Source of the DNA: Mangrovimonas sp. TPBH4
GTDB taxonomy: Bacteria; Bacteroidota; Bacteroidia; Flavobacteriales; Flavobacteriaceae
Assembly: GCF_001280505.1 (NCBI RefSeq)
Contig: NZ_LBIO01000049.1
Coordinates: 248,001-312,000, forward strand
Direction: 5' to 3'
DNA length: 64,000 nucleotides
Both the position numbers and the translations under genes were made by a program. The notes below the pieces were generated by a model. That model searched no databases, was not told the origin of the DNA, and was given only the letters and a program-made list of their open reading frames with translations. This document shows positions 45,713 through 54,489 of this stretch, piece by piece (position 1 is the stretch's first letter; the number at the start of each line of letters is the position of its first letter).

Positions 45713-46747
45713 ATGATAAAAAACAAAAAAGCCAAATGGACGGTGCGCACTTTGCTGCTAGTTGGAACTTTAATTTCACTTTATTTTGTTCCATGGCTAT
45801 TAGTAAAAGCATGGATACTGCCGCTACCCGATACAATTCAGGAACAAGCAGAGGAAGCCATCGATCATGGATTTGACGGAATGATTGTGTATATTGACCA
45901 AGCAGGCAAACCACCCCAATATTATACTGCAGGCTGGCATAATCGAGAATCCAAGATACCTGCCAAACCTCAAGCCTTATTTAAAATTGCCAGCATCAGT
46001 AAGCTATATGATGCTGTGGCAGTCACCAAACTGGTTAAAGATGGACGTCTTTCTTTGGATAAAACCATCGCTGATTATTTACCTGAACTTGTAGGAAGAA
46101 TTGAAAATGCCGAGAACATTACTCTTAGACTAATGATACAGCATAGAAGTGGCATCCCAAATTTTACAGACGCCCCAAACTTCTGGGCAGCTCCTACTCA
46201 ATCCTACGAAGAAAGCCTTGCTCTGATTCTAGACAAACCTGCAAATTTTGAACCTGGTGAAGACTATGAATATTGTAACACAAATTATCTTTTAATCAAT
46301 AAGATTATGGATGATGCACTTGGCTATAGCAACTTTCAGTTCATACAGGAAGAAATTTTATCCCCCTTGCATCTAAACAGCACTTTTGGTTCTTTAAGTG
46401 AAGTAGATATGGACAACGTAATGAGTGGTTACCATGTGGGCCATCCCCATGATTTAAAGGCAGACGAACATGGTATGCTAGCCACCGCAGAAGACGTGGG
46501 TACTTTCCTAAGAGCATTGAATGATGTATCATTATTTGAACCGGGAGAACAGGAAATATATGCTTCCATTTATAAATTTGAACATTCCGGTTGGGTCCCA
46601 GGTTACCAGAGTTTTGCAAAATACCATAAAGATATTGATGCTGTTATTGTTGAATTCTACAATACAACCGACTCCAAACTGTACAATTGGAACTTATCAG
46701 AAATCATTAATAATAGAATATATAAAATATTAAAGAAACAGAAATAA
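45713..46747 (+). CDS. Beta-lactamase-fold serine hydrolase (class C / PBP4-like)
   Basis: 344 residues with an N-terminal membrane segment (about 12-35). The serine-hydrolase triad is complete: SISK (S94, K97), Tyr-Cys-Asn (Y187, N189) and HSG (291-293). This is the class C beta-lactamase/D-alanyl-D-alanine peptidase/esterase fold, probably periplasmic. Substrate unknown. The next gene's ATG is 1 bp after its stop codon. Confidence 0.9.
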   Translation: MIKNKKAKWTVRTLLLVGTLISLYFVPWLLVKAWILPLPDTIQEQAEEAIDHGFDGMIVYIDQAGKPPQYYTAGWHNRESKIPAKPQALFKIASISKLYDAVAVTKLVKDGRLSLDKTIADYLPELVGRIENAENITLRLMIQHRSGIPNFTDAPNFWAAPTQSYEESLALILDKPANFEPGEDYEYCNTNYLLINKIMDDALGYSNFQFIQEEILSPLHLNSTFGSLSEVDMDNVMSGYHVGHPHDLKADEHGMLATAEDVGTFLRALNDVSLFEPGEQEIYASIYKFEHSGWVPGYQSFAKYHKDIDAVIVEFYNTTDSKLYNWNLSEIINNRIYKILKKQK

Positions 46748-46748
46748 A

Positions 46749-47471
46749 ATGACAGTATTGGTAGTCGGTGCAAGTGGTGCCACAGGAAGACAGCTGGTAA
46801 ATCAGCTTTTATTACAGGGAAATAAAGTTAAAGTTGTTGTGCGCTCCAAAGAGGGTTTACCTGAATCATGGTACGATAATGAGAATTTACAGATGATTAC
46901 TGCAAGCATCTTAGATTTAAGTGACCATGAAATGAGTGAGTACACCAAAGATTGTAATGCGGTTGCATCTTGCCTAGGACACAATATGACTTTCAAAGGG
47001 ATGTATGGCCAACCGAGACAACTTGTAAGAGATACCACGGAACGACTTTGCAATGCTATCAACTCCAATCAACCTCAAGGCCCTGTTAAGTTTGTTTTAA
47101 TGAACAGTTCTGGAAACAGTAATCGCGATTTAGACGAACCCATTTCATTTGCTCAAAAATGTGTTATTGGACTTCTTAGATTGTTATTGCCGCCCCATGT
47201 GGACAATGAGAAAGCAGCCGATTATTTAAGGACACAAATTGCTCAGAAAAATAAGTACATTGAATGGGTTGCTGTTAGACCGGATGGCTTAATAAATGAA
47301 GAGGAAGTTTCTGCATATGAGGCCTTTCCTTCACCAATAAGAAGCGCCTTCTTTGATGCAGGTAAGGTTAGTAGAATAAATGTAGGGCATTTTATGTCCG
47401 AATTGATCAATAACGATACGCTTTGGAATACATGGAAAGGGCAAATGCCCGTAATTTATTCTAAATCTTGA
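46749..47471 (+). CDS. NAD(P)-binding atypical SDR (NmrA-like)
   Basis: 240 residues, Rossmann fold with VGASGATGRQLV at residues 6-17, the glycine-rich GASGATG motif of atypical SDRs, then a VVVR strand with the NADP-favouring Arg and the CNAVASCLGH region. The active-site Tyr-x-x-x-Lys is not clear, so it may be a reductase with altered chemistry or a redox sensor. Probably co-transcribed with the serine hydrolase that ends 1 bp earlier. Confidence 0.85.
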   Translation: MTVLVVGASGATGRQLVNQLLLQGNKVKVVVRSKEGLPESWYDNENLQMITASILDLSDHEMSEYTKDCNAVASCLGHNMTFKGMYGQPRQLVRDTTERLCNAINSNQPQGPVKFVLMNSSGNSNRDLDEPISFAQKCVIGLLRLLLPPHVDNEKAADYLRTQIAQKNKYIEWVAVRPDGLINEEEVSAYEAFPSPIRSAFFDAGKVSRINVGHFMSELINNDTLWNTWKGQMPVIYSKS

Positions 47472-47500
47472 ATAACTTAGATTGAAATAAAAAAACAAGA

Positions 47501-48169
47501 ATGAGTTTAAACATATACTCCTTTATTTTTCCACTAATGGTCTTGACATCTTGTTCAGAAGCGACTAAATTAGATGAAATTAGAATCATTAATAATGACT
47601 TGACCGAAGCTAAGTACTCTAAGGATAAAGTGAAAACAATTTCCAAGTATAAACCACTGTATATTGGTAAAATAAAACGGGAGATAACTTTATCAGATTC
47701 AATCGATACTGACGAAAGATTTTATAGTTCAGGATTTAATAAATTTAATGATAGTTTGTATTCTCAGATAGAAATTTATGTAGACACCTCAAAGACAATT
47801 TCAATGTCATATGAGAACTTTTTTCTATCAAAACCTACCGAGAAACTTAAATCCTTCCCTGTTTTTGTTTCTAATATTTCAAATGACACTACTCTTGTCT
47901 CAATAGACAATCTTCCCTTTTACCTTGAGGCTAAACAAGAAGACGGTGAATGGAAAAGAATTCAAAGACAAGAATTTCTCCCTTGCAGCTTTGGATCTCC
48001 TCATTATTATTTAGGTCCAAAAGAAATTTTAGTTACTGGTTGCAGAATTTTTAAAGGGGATACTAAAGTAAAACTAAGACTTGCTTTTGATATGTTTACA
48101 AATCAAGAACCGTTACTTTCAAATGAATTTCACGGTCATATTTTTAAGGAAATATTGGGCAGCAATTGA
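47501..48169 (+). CDS. Lipoprotein of unknown function
   Basis: 222 residues with SPII signal and lipobox VLTSC (C18). After a charged linker the sequence is beta-rich (YSQIEIYVDTSKTISMSYENFF, TTLVSIDNLPFYLEAKQEDGEW) and ends with KVKLRLAFDMFTNQEPLLSNEFHG. Two Cys at CSFGSPHYYLGPKEILVTGC could pair. No recognised family. Confidence 0.65.
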   Translation: MSLNIYSFIFPLMVLTSCSEATKLDEIRIINNDLTEAKYSKDKVKTISKYKPLYIGKIKREITLSDSIDTDERFYSSGFNKFNDSLYSQIEIYVDTSKTISMSYENFFLSKPTEKLKSFPVFVSNISNDTTLVSIDNLPFYLEAKQEDGEWKRIQRQEFLPCSFGSPHYYLGPKEILVTGCRIFKGDTKVKLRLAFDMFTNQEPLLSNEFHGHIFKEILGSN

Positions 48170-48220
48170 CGTTCCAAAATGCTGTGCAATCCACATTTCC
48201 AAGGTTTTAAAAATTGGTAT

Positions 48221-49549
48221 ATGAAAAGAAGGATCATAATACTCATTGTAATTGGAATATTTTCTTGTAATTCAAATAAGAAAATTGATAAGGGAGTAAA
48301 AACAGGGAATTTTGTCGGCGTATTTAAATACGGTAACTTTTCCGATGAAATACGTTTTGAAATAGAACAAGATTCTGCCAGTTTCAGTGTGTTTTTCACA
48401 AGTTTGGAACAAAATGCCAACCGAATTCCATTACAAAATGTAAAAGCAAACGGCGATTCCATAAATTTTCAATTACAAAGTGATTTTTACACCTACTCCT
48501 TCAGAAATTCTTGGACAGAAAACAATACTAAACTTCAAGGATCACTCACGGTTGACACTGTTACAGTGCACTACACACTGGATAAGGAACCTTTAAAAAA
48601 TAACAATACCCTCAAAAGTGAGGAAATTAGTTTTCAATCTGATGGCCTAAACTTAAAAGGAACGATTTGGTATCCTAATAATGATCATAACCAAAAAGCC
48701 CTTATAATCGTAGCTTCCTCAGGCAGTTCAGACCGAAGTGCTTCACGTGCAGAGTCCATACTATTTGCGCAAAGAGGATTTACCACATTTCATTATGACA
48801 AAAGAGGTACGGGAAATTCTGAAGGAGATTGGCAAACCGCCACTATGGAAGAACTTCTGCAAGACGACATCAATGCCATCAAATATTTTTCTAAAAGTAC
48901 AGGAATTCCTCTTGCAACTATAGGAATAAAAGGCAGTAGCCAAGGAGCTGCAAAAATCCCTTACATTTTAAGTGAATTGCAAAATCTAAACTATGGAATT
49001 GTTGTGAGTTGCCCAGGAGTATCCTTGCTAGAAAGCGATTTGAATTATTGGAAAAACAGAAATACAGAAGCAATCGGAAATGAAATTCAGGATGCCACAA
49101 AATTGCAGCGAAAAGTATTTGAATTTATTGCAGGAGAGCTATCTCGTACCGATTTGGAAGCGGCTTTAAAAAATGAAAACTCAAAATCGTGGTTTCCCCA
49201 TGTTTGGGTGCCAAATTTCGATGAAATCCAAACAGACAAAAAACTGTTATATAGTCCAATCCCTTACTTTGAAACAACCAAGCAACCGGTCTTGATTCTA
49301 CAAGGAACAAAGGATGAAATAATACCAGAAAACAGCTATGAGATGATTTCAAAAGCACTTATAAAATCAAACAATGAAAATTATAAAACCCTTTTATTAG
49401 ACGGCGCCTCACATTCCATGTATTATGTTGGAGAGAGTGATTTTTCGTACTGGTCTAAATTGCATCCTGATTATTTGGCAACAATTAATAATTGGATACC
49501 TACAGTTTCCAACAAGGTTGAAAGTAATTTGAACGAACTAGGTCACTAA
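48221..49549 (+). CDS. Alpha/beta-hydrolase lipoprotein (S9/dienelactone-hydrolase-like)
   Basis: 442 residues from the ATG at 48221 (MKRRIIILIV), which gives a lipobox FSC (C16); the upstream ATG at 48179 would bury the signal. An N-terminal beta domain (about 30-125) precedes the hydrolase: SEEISFQSDGLNLKGTIWYP, the RGFTTFHYDKRGTGNSEGDW strand-turn, nucleophile GSSQG (S240), acid in QGTKDEIIP and His in DGASHSMY. This resembles prolyl-oligopeptidase or BAAT-type hydrolases found as bacterial lipoproteins. Substrate not predictable. Confidence 0.85.
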   Translation: MKRRIIILIVIGIFSCNSNKKIDKGVKTGNFVGVFKYGNFSDEIRFEIEQDSASFSVFFTSLEQNANRIPLQNVKANGDSINFQLQSDFYTYSFRNSWTENNTKLQGSLTVDTVTVHYTLDKEPLKNNNTLKSEEISFQSDGLNLKGTIWYPNNDHNQKALIIVASSGSSDRSASRAESILFAQRGFTTFHYDKRGTGNSEGDWQTATMEELLQDDINAIKYFSKSTGIPLATIGIKGSSQGAAKIPYILSELQNLNYGIVVSCPGVSLLESDLNYWKNRNTEAIGNEIQDATKLQRKVFEFIAGELSRTDLEAALKNENSKSWFPHVWVPNFDEIQTDKKLLYSPIPYFETTKQPVLILQGTKDEIIPENSYEMISKALIKSNNENYKTLLLDGASHSMYYVGESDFSYWSKLHPDYLATINNWIPTVSNKVESNLNELGH

Positions 49550-49694
49550 CCCAAAAAGAACTACATATTAGAAACCAAACTCAATAACTAAAATATGGTC
49601 TAATCATACTCGTCTTTCTCTTTTGATATTTCTAGTTATTCCACTACTTTCATTAGCTTAAAAACGTATGCTATGCATACATCATAGTCAACCC

Positions 49695-49790
49695 ATTTTC
49701 CTCACGGAAAATCCTTACAATTTTATTATCTTGGTTTCTTTACTAGAAAATCCTAGCGGATTTTCATGTAACTAGACCATATACAAACAA
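49695..49790. repeat. Dispersed intergenic repeat, best copy
   Basis: Order: CGGAAAATCCTTACAATTTT, TATCTTGG at 49727-49734, then GAAAATCC-TAGC-GGATTTTC, an 8-bp inverted repeat, and ATGTAACTAGACCATATACAA. It is followed 20 bp later by the TPM gene. Nearly the same text is at 50390-50485 before the GH95 gene, and a diverged copy at about 15824-15960. Confidence 0.75.
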
Positions 49791-49808
49791 CGGGACACGA
49801 TACCTATT

Positions 49809-50351
49809 ATGAAAATTGGAACCAAAATACTATTCTTATTTCTAGCTTTAAACTTGCTATCTTACAAAGGTTCAGCACAAGAATCGGGAACTCAAAAGCC
49901 AAAACCTGAATTTGACTTTTCCACTGTTGAAAAGTTCCGAACTACTAAACTCCGAGGGCTTATTGTCAATGATTACGATAGTATATTTAGTCCAACTCAG
50001 CGACAAGAACTATCCAAATTAATTTACGATTATAACATAGAGACAACCCGGCAAATTGTTGTAGTAACAATAGACAGTATCTCACCTTATTCTGATATCG
50101 TAAAGTATGCCACAGATTTAAGCAATTATTGGGGAGTTGGAGAAGCAGGAAAAGATAACGGACTTACAATTGTTTTGTGTAATCCCTGTAGAAAAATTGG
50201 AATTGCTACTGGAACGGGAACAGAAAAAGTGCTTACTAATGAAATTTGTACTACCGTTATCAGAGAAATCATAATTCCAAAATTTAAAAAGGGGGAATTT
50301 TATGATGGGGTAAAAAGTGGTGTTATTGAACTAATGAAGTATTGGCAATAA
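49809..50351 (+). CDS. Secreted TPM-domain protein
   Basis: 180 residues with a signal peptide ending at GSAQ. The TPM (DUF477) domain covers about 50-175: LIVNDYDSIFSPTQRQELSK, TRQIVVVTIDSISPYSDI, YWGVGEAGKDNGLTIVLC, IGIATGTGTEKVLT. Such domains lie in the periplasm and are linked to photosystem repair in plants and to unknown roles in bacteria; some have phosphatase activity. A pair of Cys (CNPC) is unusual. It lies between two near-identical copies of the intergenic repeat. Confidence 0.82.
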   Translation: MKIGTKILFLFLALNLLSYKGSAQESGTQKPKPEFDFSTVEKFRTTKLRGLIVNDYDSIFSPTQRQELSKLIYDYNIETTRQIVVVTIDSISPYSDIVKYATDLSNYWGVGEAGKDNGLTIVLCNPCRKIGIATGTGTEKVLTNEICTTVIREIIIPKFKKGEFYDGVKSGVIELMKYWQ

Positions 50352-50389
50352 ACAGTATATAAAAGAATTTATAACACATATTTCTCCTC

Positions 50390-50485
50390 ATTTTCCTCAC
50401 GGAAAATCCTTACAATTTTGCTATCTTGGTTGCTTAACTCGAAAATCCTAATGGATTCTCATGCAACGCAACCATATACAAACAG
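50390..50485. repeat. Dispersed intergenic repeat, second good copy
   Basis: CGGAAAATCCTTACAATTTTG, TATCTTGG at 50422-50429, then GAAAATCC-TAAT-GGATTCTC and ATGCAACGCAACCATATACAA. It ends about 27 bp before the GH95 ATG and matches the copy 700 bp upstream across its length with few changes. Confidence 0.75.
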
Positions 50486-50511
50486 TTACCTACTATTTAT
50501 AGAAAATCCCC

Positions 50512-53016
50512 ATGAAAAATTCATTTTATACCATCCCTTTATATTTACTGATTCTTGCTTCTCTAGCTATATCTTCAATAGCGTGTACCCCAAGTACAAG
50601 CCCTAAAACAAAGAGCAACTCAAACCCAATGACCCTATGGTATAATCAACCTGCCAAAATTTGGGAAGAAGCCCTTCCCATTGGCAATGGCCGATTAGGC
50701 GCCATGGTATTTGGAGGAACAGAAACTGAAAACATCCAGCTTAACGAAGAAACACTATGGTCTGGAGAACCGGGCAACAATATCCAACCTGAATTTAAAG
50801 AGCAATTGCCAAAAATTCGTCAACTAATTTTTGAAGGCAAGTATAAGGAGGCTCAAGAGCTTGCCAATACCCAGCTTCCTCGCCGTGCAGGCAAAAGCAA
50901 TAATTACGGCATGCGCTACCAGCCAGTAGGGAATCTGCAGATCAAATTCCCCGACCATGAAGATATCTCCAATTACAAAAGGTCCCTAGATATCTCCGAA
51001 GCTATTGCCAGTGTTAGCTATACCTCCAATGGGGTCACCTATCAAAGAAAGGTGATTTCATCGCTCACAGACGATATCATAGCCGTTGAAATCACCTCAA
51101 ATACCCCCGCTTCTATCTCGTGTTCCATAGCCATCAACAGTCCTCATGAAAAACAATTCATAAAAGTTGAAAATGACGCTCTTTGGCTATTCGGCACAGG
51201 AAGTGATGTTGAAAACAAACAAGGCAAAGTAAAATTTACCTCTATTGTAAAACCCAAAGTAACTGGTGGCAAAGTATCCTCCACAGACAGCACGCTTGAA
51301 GTTTCCAATGCAGACAAACTTCTAATTTATGTGTCTATTGCCACCAATTTCAAAACCTATAAGGATATATCCATTGATGCCAGTGAAAAAGCAGAAAGCA
51401 TTTTGGAATCGGCATTTTCAAAAGACTTTCCCCTACTTCAACAAGCTCATACCAATGCATACAAAAACTATTTTGATAGGGTTTCCATCAACTTAGGAAG
51501 CACCGATTCTATAAATAATCCAACGGATGTACGTTTAAAAGAATTTAAAACGGGGAATGACCCACAGCTGATAGCCCTATATTATCAATTTGGACGCTAC
51601 CTGCTAATCTCAAGCTCACAGCCAGGCACCCAAGCTGCAAACCTACAAGGCCTTTGGAACAACAGAATTGATCCTCCTTGGGACAGCAAGTATACCGTAA
51701 ACATTAATACCGAAATGAATTACTGGCCGGCAGAACCCACCAACCTTTCTGAATTGCACCAGCCATTGTTCAGTCTTATCGGTGATATTTCGAATACCGG
51801 AAAGGAATCGGCCTCAAAAATGTACGGAGCCAGAGGCTGGAACATTCACCACAATACAGACATTTGGCGAATTTCCGGCGTTGTAGACGGTGGCTACTAC
51901 GGACTTTGGCCTATGGGTGGCGCTTGGCTTAGCCAACATCTTTGGTACCACTACTTATATACTGGAGATGAAACTTTTCTAAAAGAAAACTATAAGACTT
52001 TAAAAGGTGCCTCTTTGTTCTATAAGGACATTCTGGTTGAAGAACCAAAAACCAACTGGATGATTGTATGCCCCTCCATGTCTCCTGAGAACGCCCACCA
52101 CCCAAGTACAAGTATTGCGGGTGGCACCACAATGGACAATCAACTGGTCTTTGATGCTTTTCAAAATGTTATAGAAGCTTCAAACATTCTTGATATTGAC
52201 AAACCCTATGCGGATAGTCTCCAAACTTTAGTTCACAGATTAGCTCCAATGCAAATTGGCAATTGGGGACAGCTACAAGAGTGGATGCAGGATTGGGACA
52301 AAGAAGATGACAAGCACAGGCATGTTTCACATCTGTATGGACTCTATCCTTCCAATCAAATTTCCCCATATAGAACTCCAGAGCTATTTGCTGCGGCAAG
52401 AACTTCCTTACTAGCACGTGGAGATGAATCTACGGGATGGTCTATGGGATGGAAAGTAAACCTCTGGGCGCGATTACTTGATGGCAACCATGCCCTAAAA
52501 TTAATTACAGATCAACTTACCCCTTCCATCCAAGAAGATGGCAGTCAAAAAGGAGGCACTTACCCCAACTTATTTGATGCACATCCGCCTTTCCAAATAG
52601 ATGGTAATTTTGGCTGCACCTCTGGAATTACAGAAATGTTGCTGCAAAGTCATGATGGAGCCATCCATCTCCTTCCGGCACTTCCAGATAGTTGGTTGAA
52701 TGGTGATATAAACGGCTTAAAAGCAAGAGGTGGATTTGAAGTAAACATTAGCTGGGAAAAAGGAAGTTTGAAATCTGCCAAATTAAAATCTTCACTTGGC
52801 GGAACCTGTCGCATTCGCTCTTATGTTCCCCTAAAAATTGAAGGAGCCACAATAGCTCAAGGAGAAAATCCCAATCCATATTTTCTTACACGACGTAATA
52901 AAGAACATTTGGATCATTCCAATGAGATGTTTGAGCAGGAAGCTTTGAAAACAACTTTTGAATACGATATAGAAACAAAGCCAGGTGATGTCATTGAAAT
53001 ATATGGGACTCCATAA
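50512..53016 (+). CDS. GH95 alpha-L-fucosidase (or galactosidase), lipoprotein
   Basis: 834 residues with lipobox SSIAC (C25). The N-terminal GH95 domain begins [20 protein letters not shown] and includes [14 protein letters not shown]. The (alpha/alpha)6 catalytic domain has [15 protein letters not shown], the [10 protein letters not shown] motif carrying the general acid Glu, and [14 protein letters not shown] with the Asp/Asn pair region that supports the nucleophilic water. GH95 enzymes remove alpha-1,2-L-fucose (some alpha-L-galactose) from glycans with inversion. No SusCD genes adjoin it, so it is not in a clear polysaccharide locus. Confidence 0.93.
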   Translation: MKNSFYTIPLYLLILASLAISSIACTPSTSPKTKSNSNPMTLWYNQPAKIWEEALPIGNGRLGAMVFGGTETENIQLNEETLWSGEPGNNIQPEFKEQLPKIRQLIFEGKYKEAQELANTQLPRRAGKSNNYGMRYQPVGNLQIKFPDHEDISNYKRSLDISEAIASVSYTSNGVTYQRKVISSLTDDIIAVEITSNTPASISCSIAINSPHEKQFIKVENDALWLFGTGSDVENKQGKVKFTSIVKPKVTGGKVSSTDSTLEVSNADKLLIYVSIATNFKTYKDISIDASEKAESILESAFSKDFPLLQQAHTNAYKNYFDRVSINLGSTDSINNPTDVRLKEFKTGNDPQLIALYYQFGRYLLISSSQPGTQAANLQGLWNNRIDPPWDSKYTVNINTEMNYWPAEPTNLSELHQPLFSLIGDISNTGKESASKMYGARGWNIHHNTDIWRISGVVDGGYYGLWPMGGAWLSQHLWYHYLYTGDETFLKENYKTLKGASLFYKDILVEEPKTNWMIVCPSMSPENAHHPSTSIAGGTTMDNQLVFDAFQNVIEASNILDIDKPYADSLQTLVHRLAPMQIGNWGQLQEWMQDWDKEDDKHRHVSHLYGLYPSNQISPYRTPELFAAARTSLLARGDESTGWSMGWKVNLWARLLDGNHALKLITDQLTPSIQEDGSQKGGTYPNLFDAHPPFQIDGNFGCTSGITEMLLQSHDGAIHLLPALPDSWLNGDINGLKARGGFEVNISWEKGSLKSAKLKSSLGGTCRIRSYVPLKIEGATIAQGENPNPYFLTRRNKEHLDHSNEMFEQEALKTTFEYDIETKPGDVIEIYGTP

Positions 53017-53089
53017 AAATTAAAAAATAAAATCCGAATACAGATAACATGAGATTTAGAAACACAACGCAATAGCTTGTAGAACCAAC

Positions 53090-53165
53090 TGCTTCAGATT
53101 TTAACTAAAGAATAATCCAACACTTTTACTATCTTGGTTTCTTAACTAGAAAATCCTACAAGGGC
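53090..53165. repeat. Dispersed intergenic repeat, diverged copy
   Basis: Contains CACTTTTACTATCTTGGTTTC with TATCTTGG at 53130-53137, then TTAACTAGAAAATCC. The second half of the inverted repeat is eroded. It lies just upstream of the cation transporter. Confidence 0.6.
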
Positions 53166-53201
53166 TTTTGTACTTAATGTTTAAGATCGAAAAACAATTA
53201 A

Positions 53202-53996
53202 ATGTTTAAAACAATATTTGAAATTACAAAAATGGATTGCCCTTCTGAGGAAAATCTAATCCGAATGAAATTAGACGCAATTTCAAGCATAGCGAATTTG
53301 GACTTTGACATACCAAATCGGAAATTGACAGTTTTTCACAGCGGAGAAACCGACCAAATCGAAAAATCGGTTCTCGACTTAAAGTTAGGCGGAAAGAAAA
53401 TTTCAACTGAACAAACCGACCAAACAGAATTTAAGGAACACGCAAACCAGAAAAAGCTACTCTGGACCGTACTGGGAATAAACTTTGCTTTTTTTCTAAT
53501 CGAAATGACAACAGGAATCTTCTCCAAGTCGATGGGATTGGTTGCGGACAGTTTGGATATGCTTGCGGACAGTTTTGTGTATGGCATAAGCCTATTTGCC
53601 GTTGGCGGCACATTAATTAAGAAAAAACGAATTGCTAAACTTGCTGGATATTTTCAAATTACCCTTGCAATTATAGGATTTATAGAGGTGTTGAGGAGAT
53701 TCTTTGGAGCAGAAAAACTTCCAGAGTTTTCAACCATGATCATCGTTTCTTTTTTCGCCCTAATCGCAAACGGGATCTGTCTATATATTTTACAAAAGTC
53801 AAAAAGTAAAGAAGAAGCCCATATGAGAGCGAGCATGATTTTCACTTCAAATGATGTGATTATCAACTTAGGCGTAATCATTGCTGGACTTCTTGTAAAT
53901 TGGTTGAATTCAAGCAAACCTGATTTGATCATAGGAACGATAGTTTTTGTTTTGGTTGTTCAGGGAGCTTTCAGAATATTGAAATTGGGTAAATGA
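53202..53996 (+). CDS. Cation diffusion facilitator-type transporter with a divergent N-terminal HMA-like domain
   Basis: 264 residues. The first about 65 residues (FKTIFEITKMDCPSEENLIR) look like a heavy-metal-associated beta-alpha-beta domain, but the usual C-x-x-C is reduced to one Cys (C13). Then five or six membrane helices, with the CDF-type GLVADSLDMLADSFVYGISL in helix two (metal-binding Asp residues) and FTSNDVIINLGVIIAG in helix five. Such proteins export Zn, Co, Cd or similar ions from the cytoplasm by proton exchange. It lacks the C-terminal cytoplasmic domain. Confidence 0.85.
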   Translation: MFKTIFEITKMDCPSEENLIRMKLDAISSIANLDFDIPNRKLTVFHSGETDQIEKSVLDLKLGGKKISTEQTDQTEFKEHANQKKLLWTVLGINFAFFLIEMTTGIFSKSMGLVADSLDMLADSFVYGISLFAVGGTLIKKKRIAKLAGYFQITLAIIGFIEVLRRFFGAEKLPEFSTMIIVSFFALIANGICLYILQKSKSKEEAHMRASMIFTSNDVIINLGVIIAGLLVNWLNSSKPDLIIGTIVFVLVVQGAFRILKLGK

Positions 53997-54052
53997 ACTA
54001 ACCTCAACAAGAGCTAAACCTATAGCTAGGTCCCTTAAAAAGCTAAAAACAT

Positions 54053-54060
54053 TATCTTTA
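54053..54060 (+). promoter_or_regulatory. TATCTTTA -7-like element upstream of DUF2200
   Basis: Recurrent window element, 39 nt before the ATG. No convincing -33 TTG. Confidence 0.3.
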
Positions 54061-54099
54061 ACCAACAACAAGTTATTCAAAACTAAAACCATATAAACT

Positions 54100-54471
54100 A
54101 TGAAGGTTACCGCCGAGAAAAATGAAAAAGTTGCCAAAATGATATTTGCCTCCGTCTACCCCCATTATGTCACCAAGGTGGAGAAAAAAGGCAGAACAAA
54201 AGATGAACTCCACAAAGTAATAGAATGGCTCACCGGATTCAATGAAGCCAAATTGCAGGAGCTCATCCAAGAAAAGGTCACATTTGAAACGTTTTTTCAA
54301 AGAGCAAAATTACATCCAAATGCCCACCTCATCAAAGGTGTGATTTGTGGTTACCGCATAGAAGAAATCGACTTTGACCTGTATAGACAGGCAAGGTACC
54401 TAGATAAGTTAGTTGATGAATTGGCAAAAGGTCGTAAAATGGAGAAAATTTTACGAGAGGAAAAGCAATAA
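54100..54471 (+). CDS. DUF2200 family protein
   Basis: 123 residues, cytoplasmic. The family pattern is clear: VAKMIFASVYPHYVTKVEKKGRTKDEL, VIEWLTGFNE, VTFETFFQRAKLHPNAHLIKGVICG and a helical end YLDKLVDELAKGRKMEKIL. DUF2200 proteins are small, widespread and of unknown function. Its stop codon lies inside the first arm of the downstream hairpin. Confidence 0.9.
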   Translation: MKVTAEKNEKVAKMIFASVYPHYVTKVEKKGRTKDELHKVIEWLTGFNEAKLQELIQEKVTFETFFQRAKLHPNAHLIKGVICGYRIEEIDFDLYRQARYLDKLVDELAKGRKMEKILREEKQ

Positions 54472-54486
54472 AAAAAATGCTTTTCC
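54459..54486. terminator. Convergent terminator hairpin
   Basis: GGAAAAGCA (54459-54467) and TGCTTTTCC (54478-54486) form a 9-bp stem with an A-rich 10-nt loop, between the convergent DUF2200 and outer-membrane receptor genes. It can serve both strands, though the T-tracts are weak. Confidence 0.65.
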
Positions 54487-54489
54487 TTG

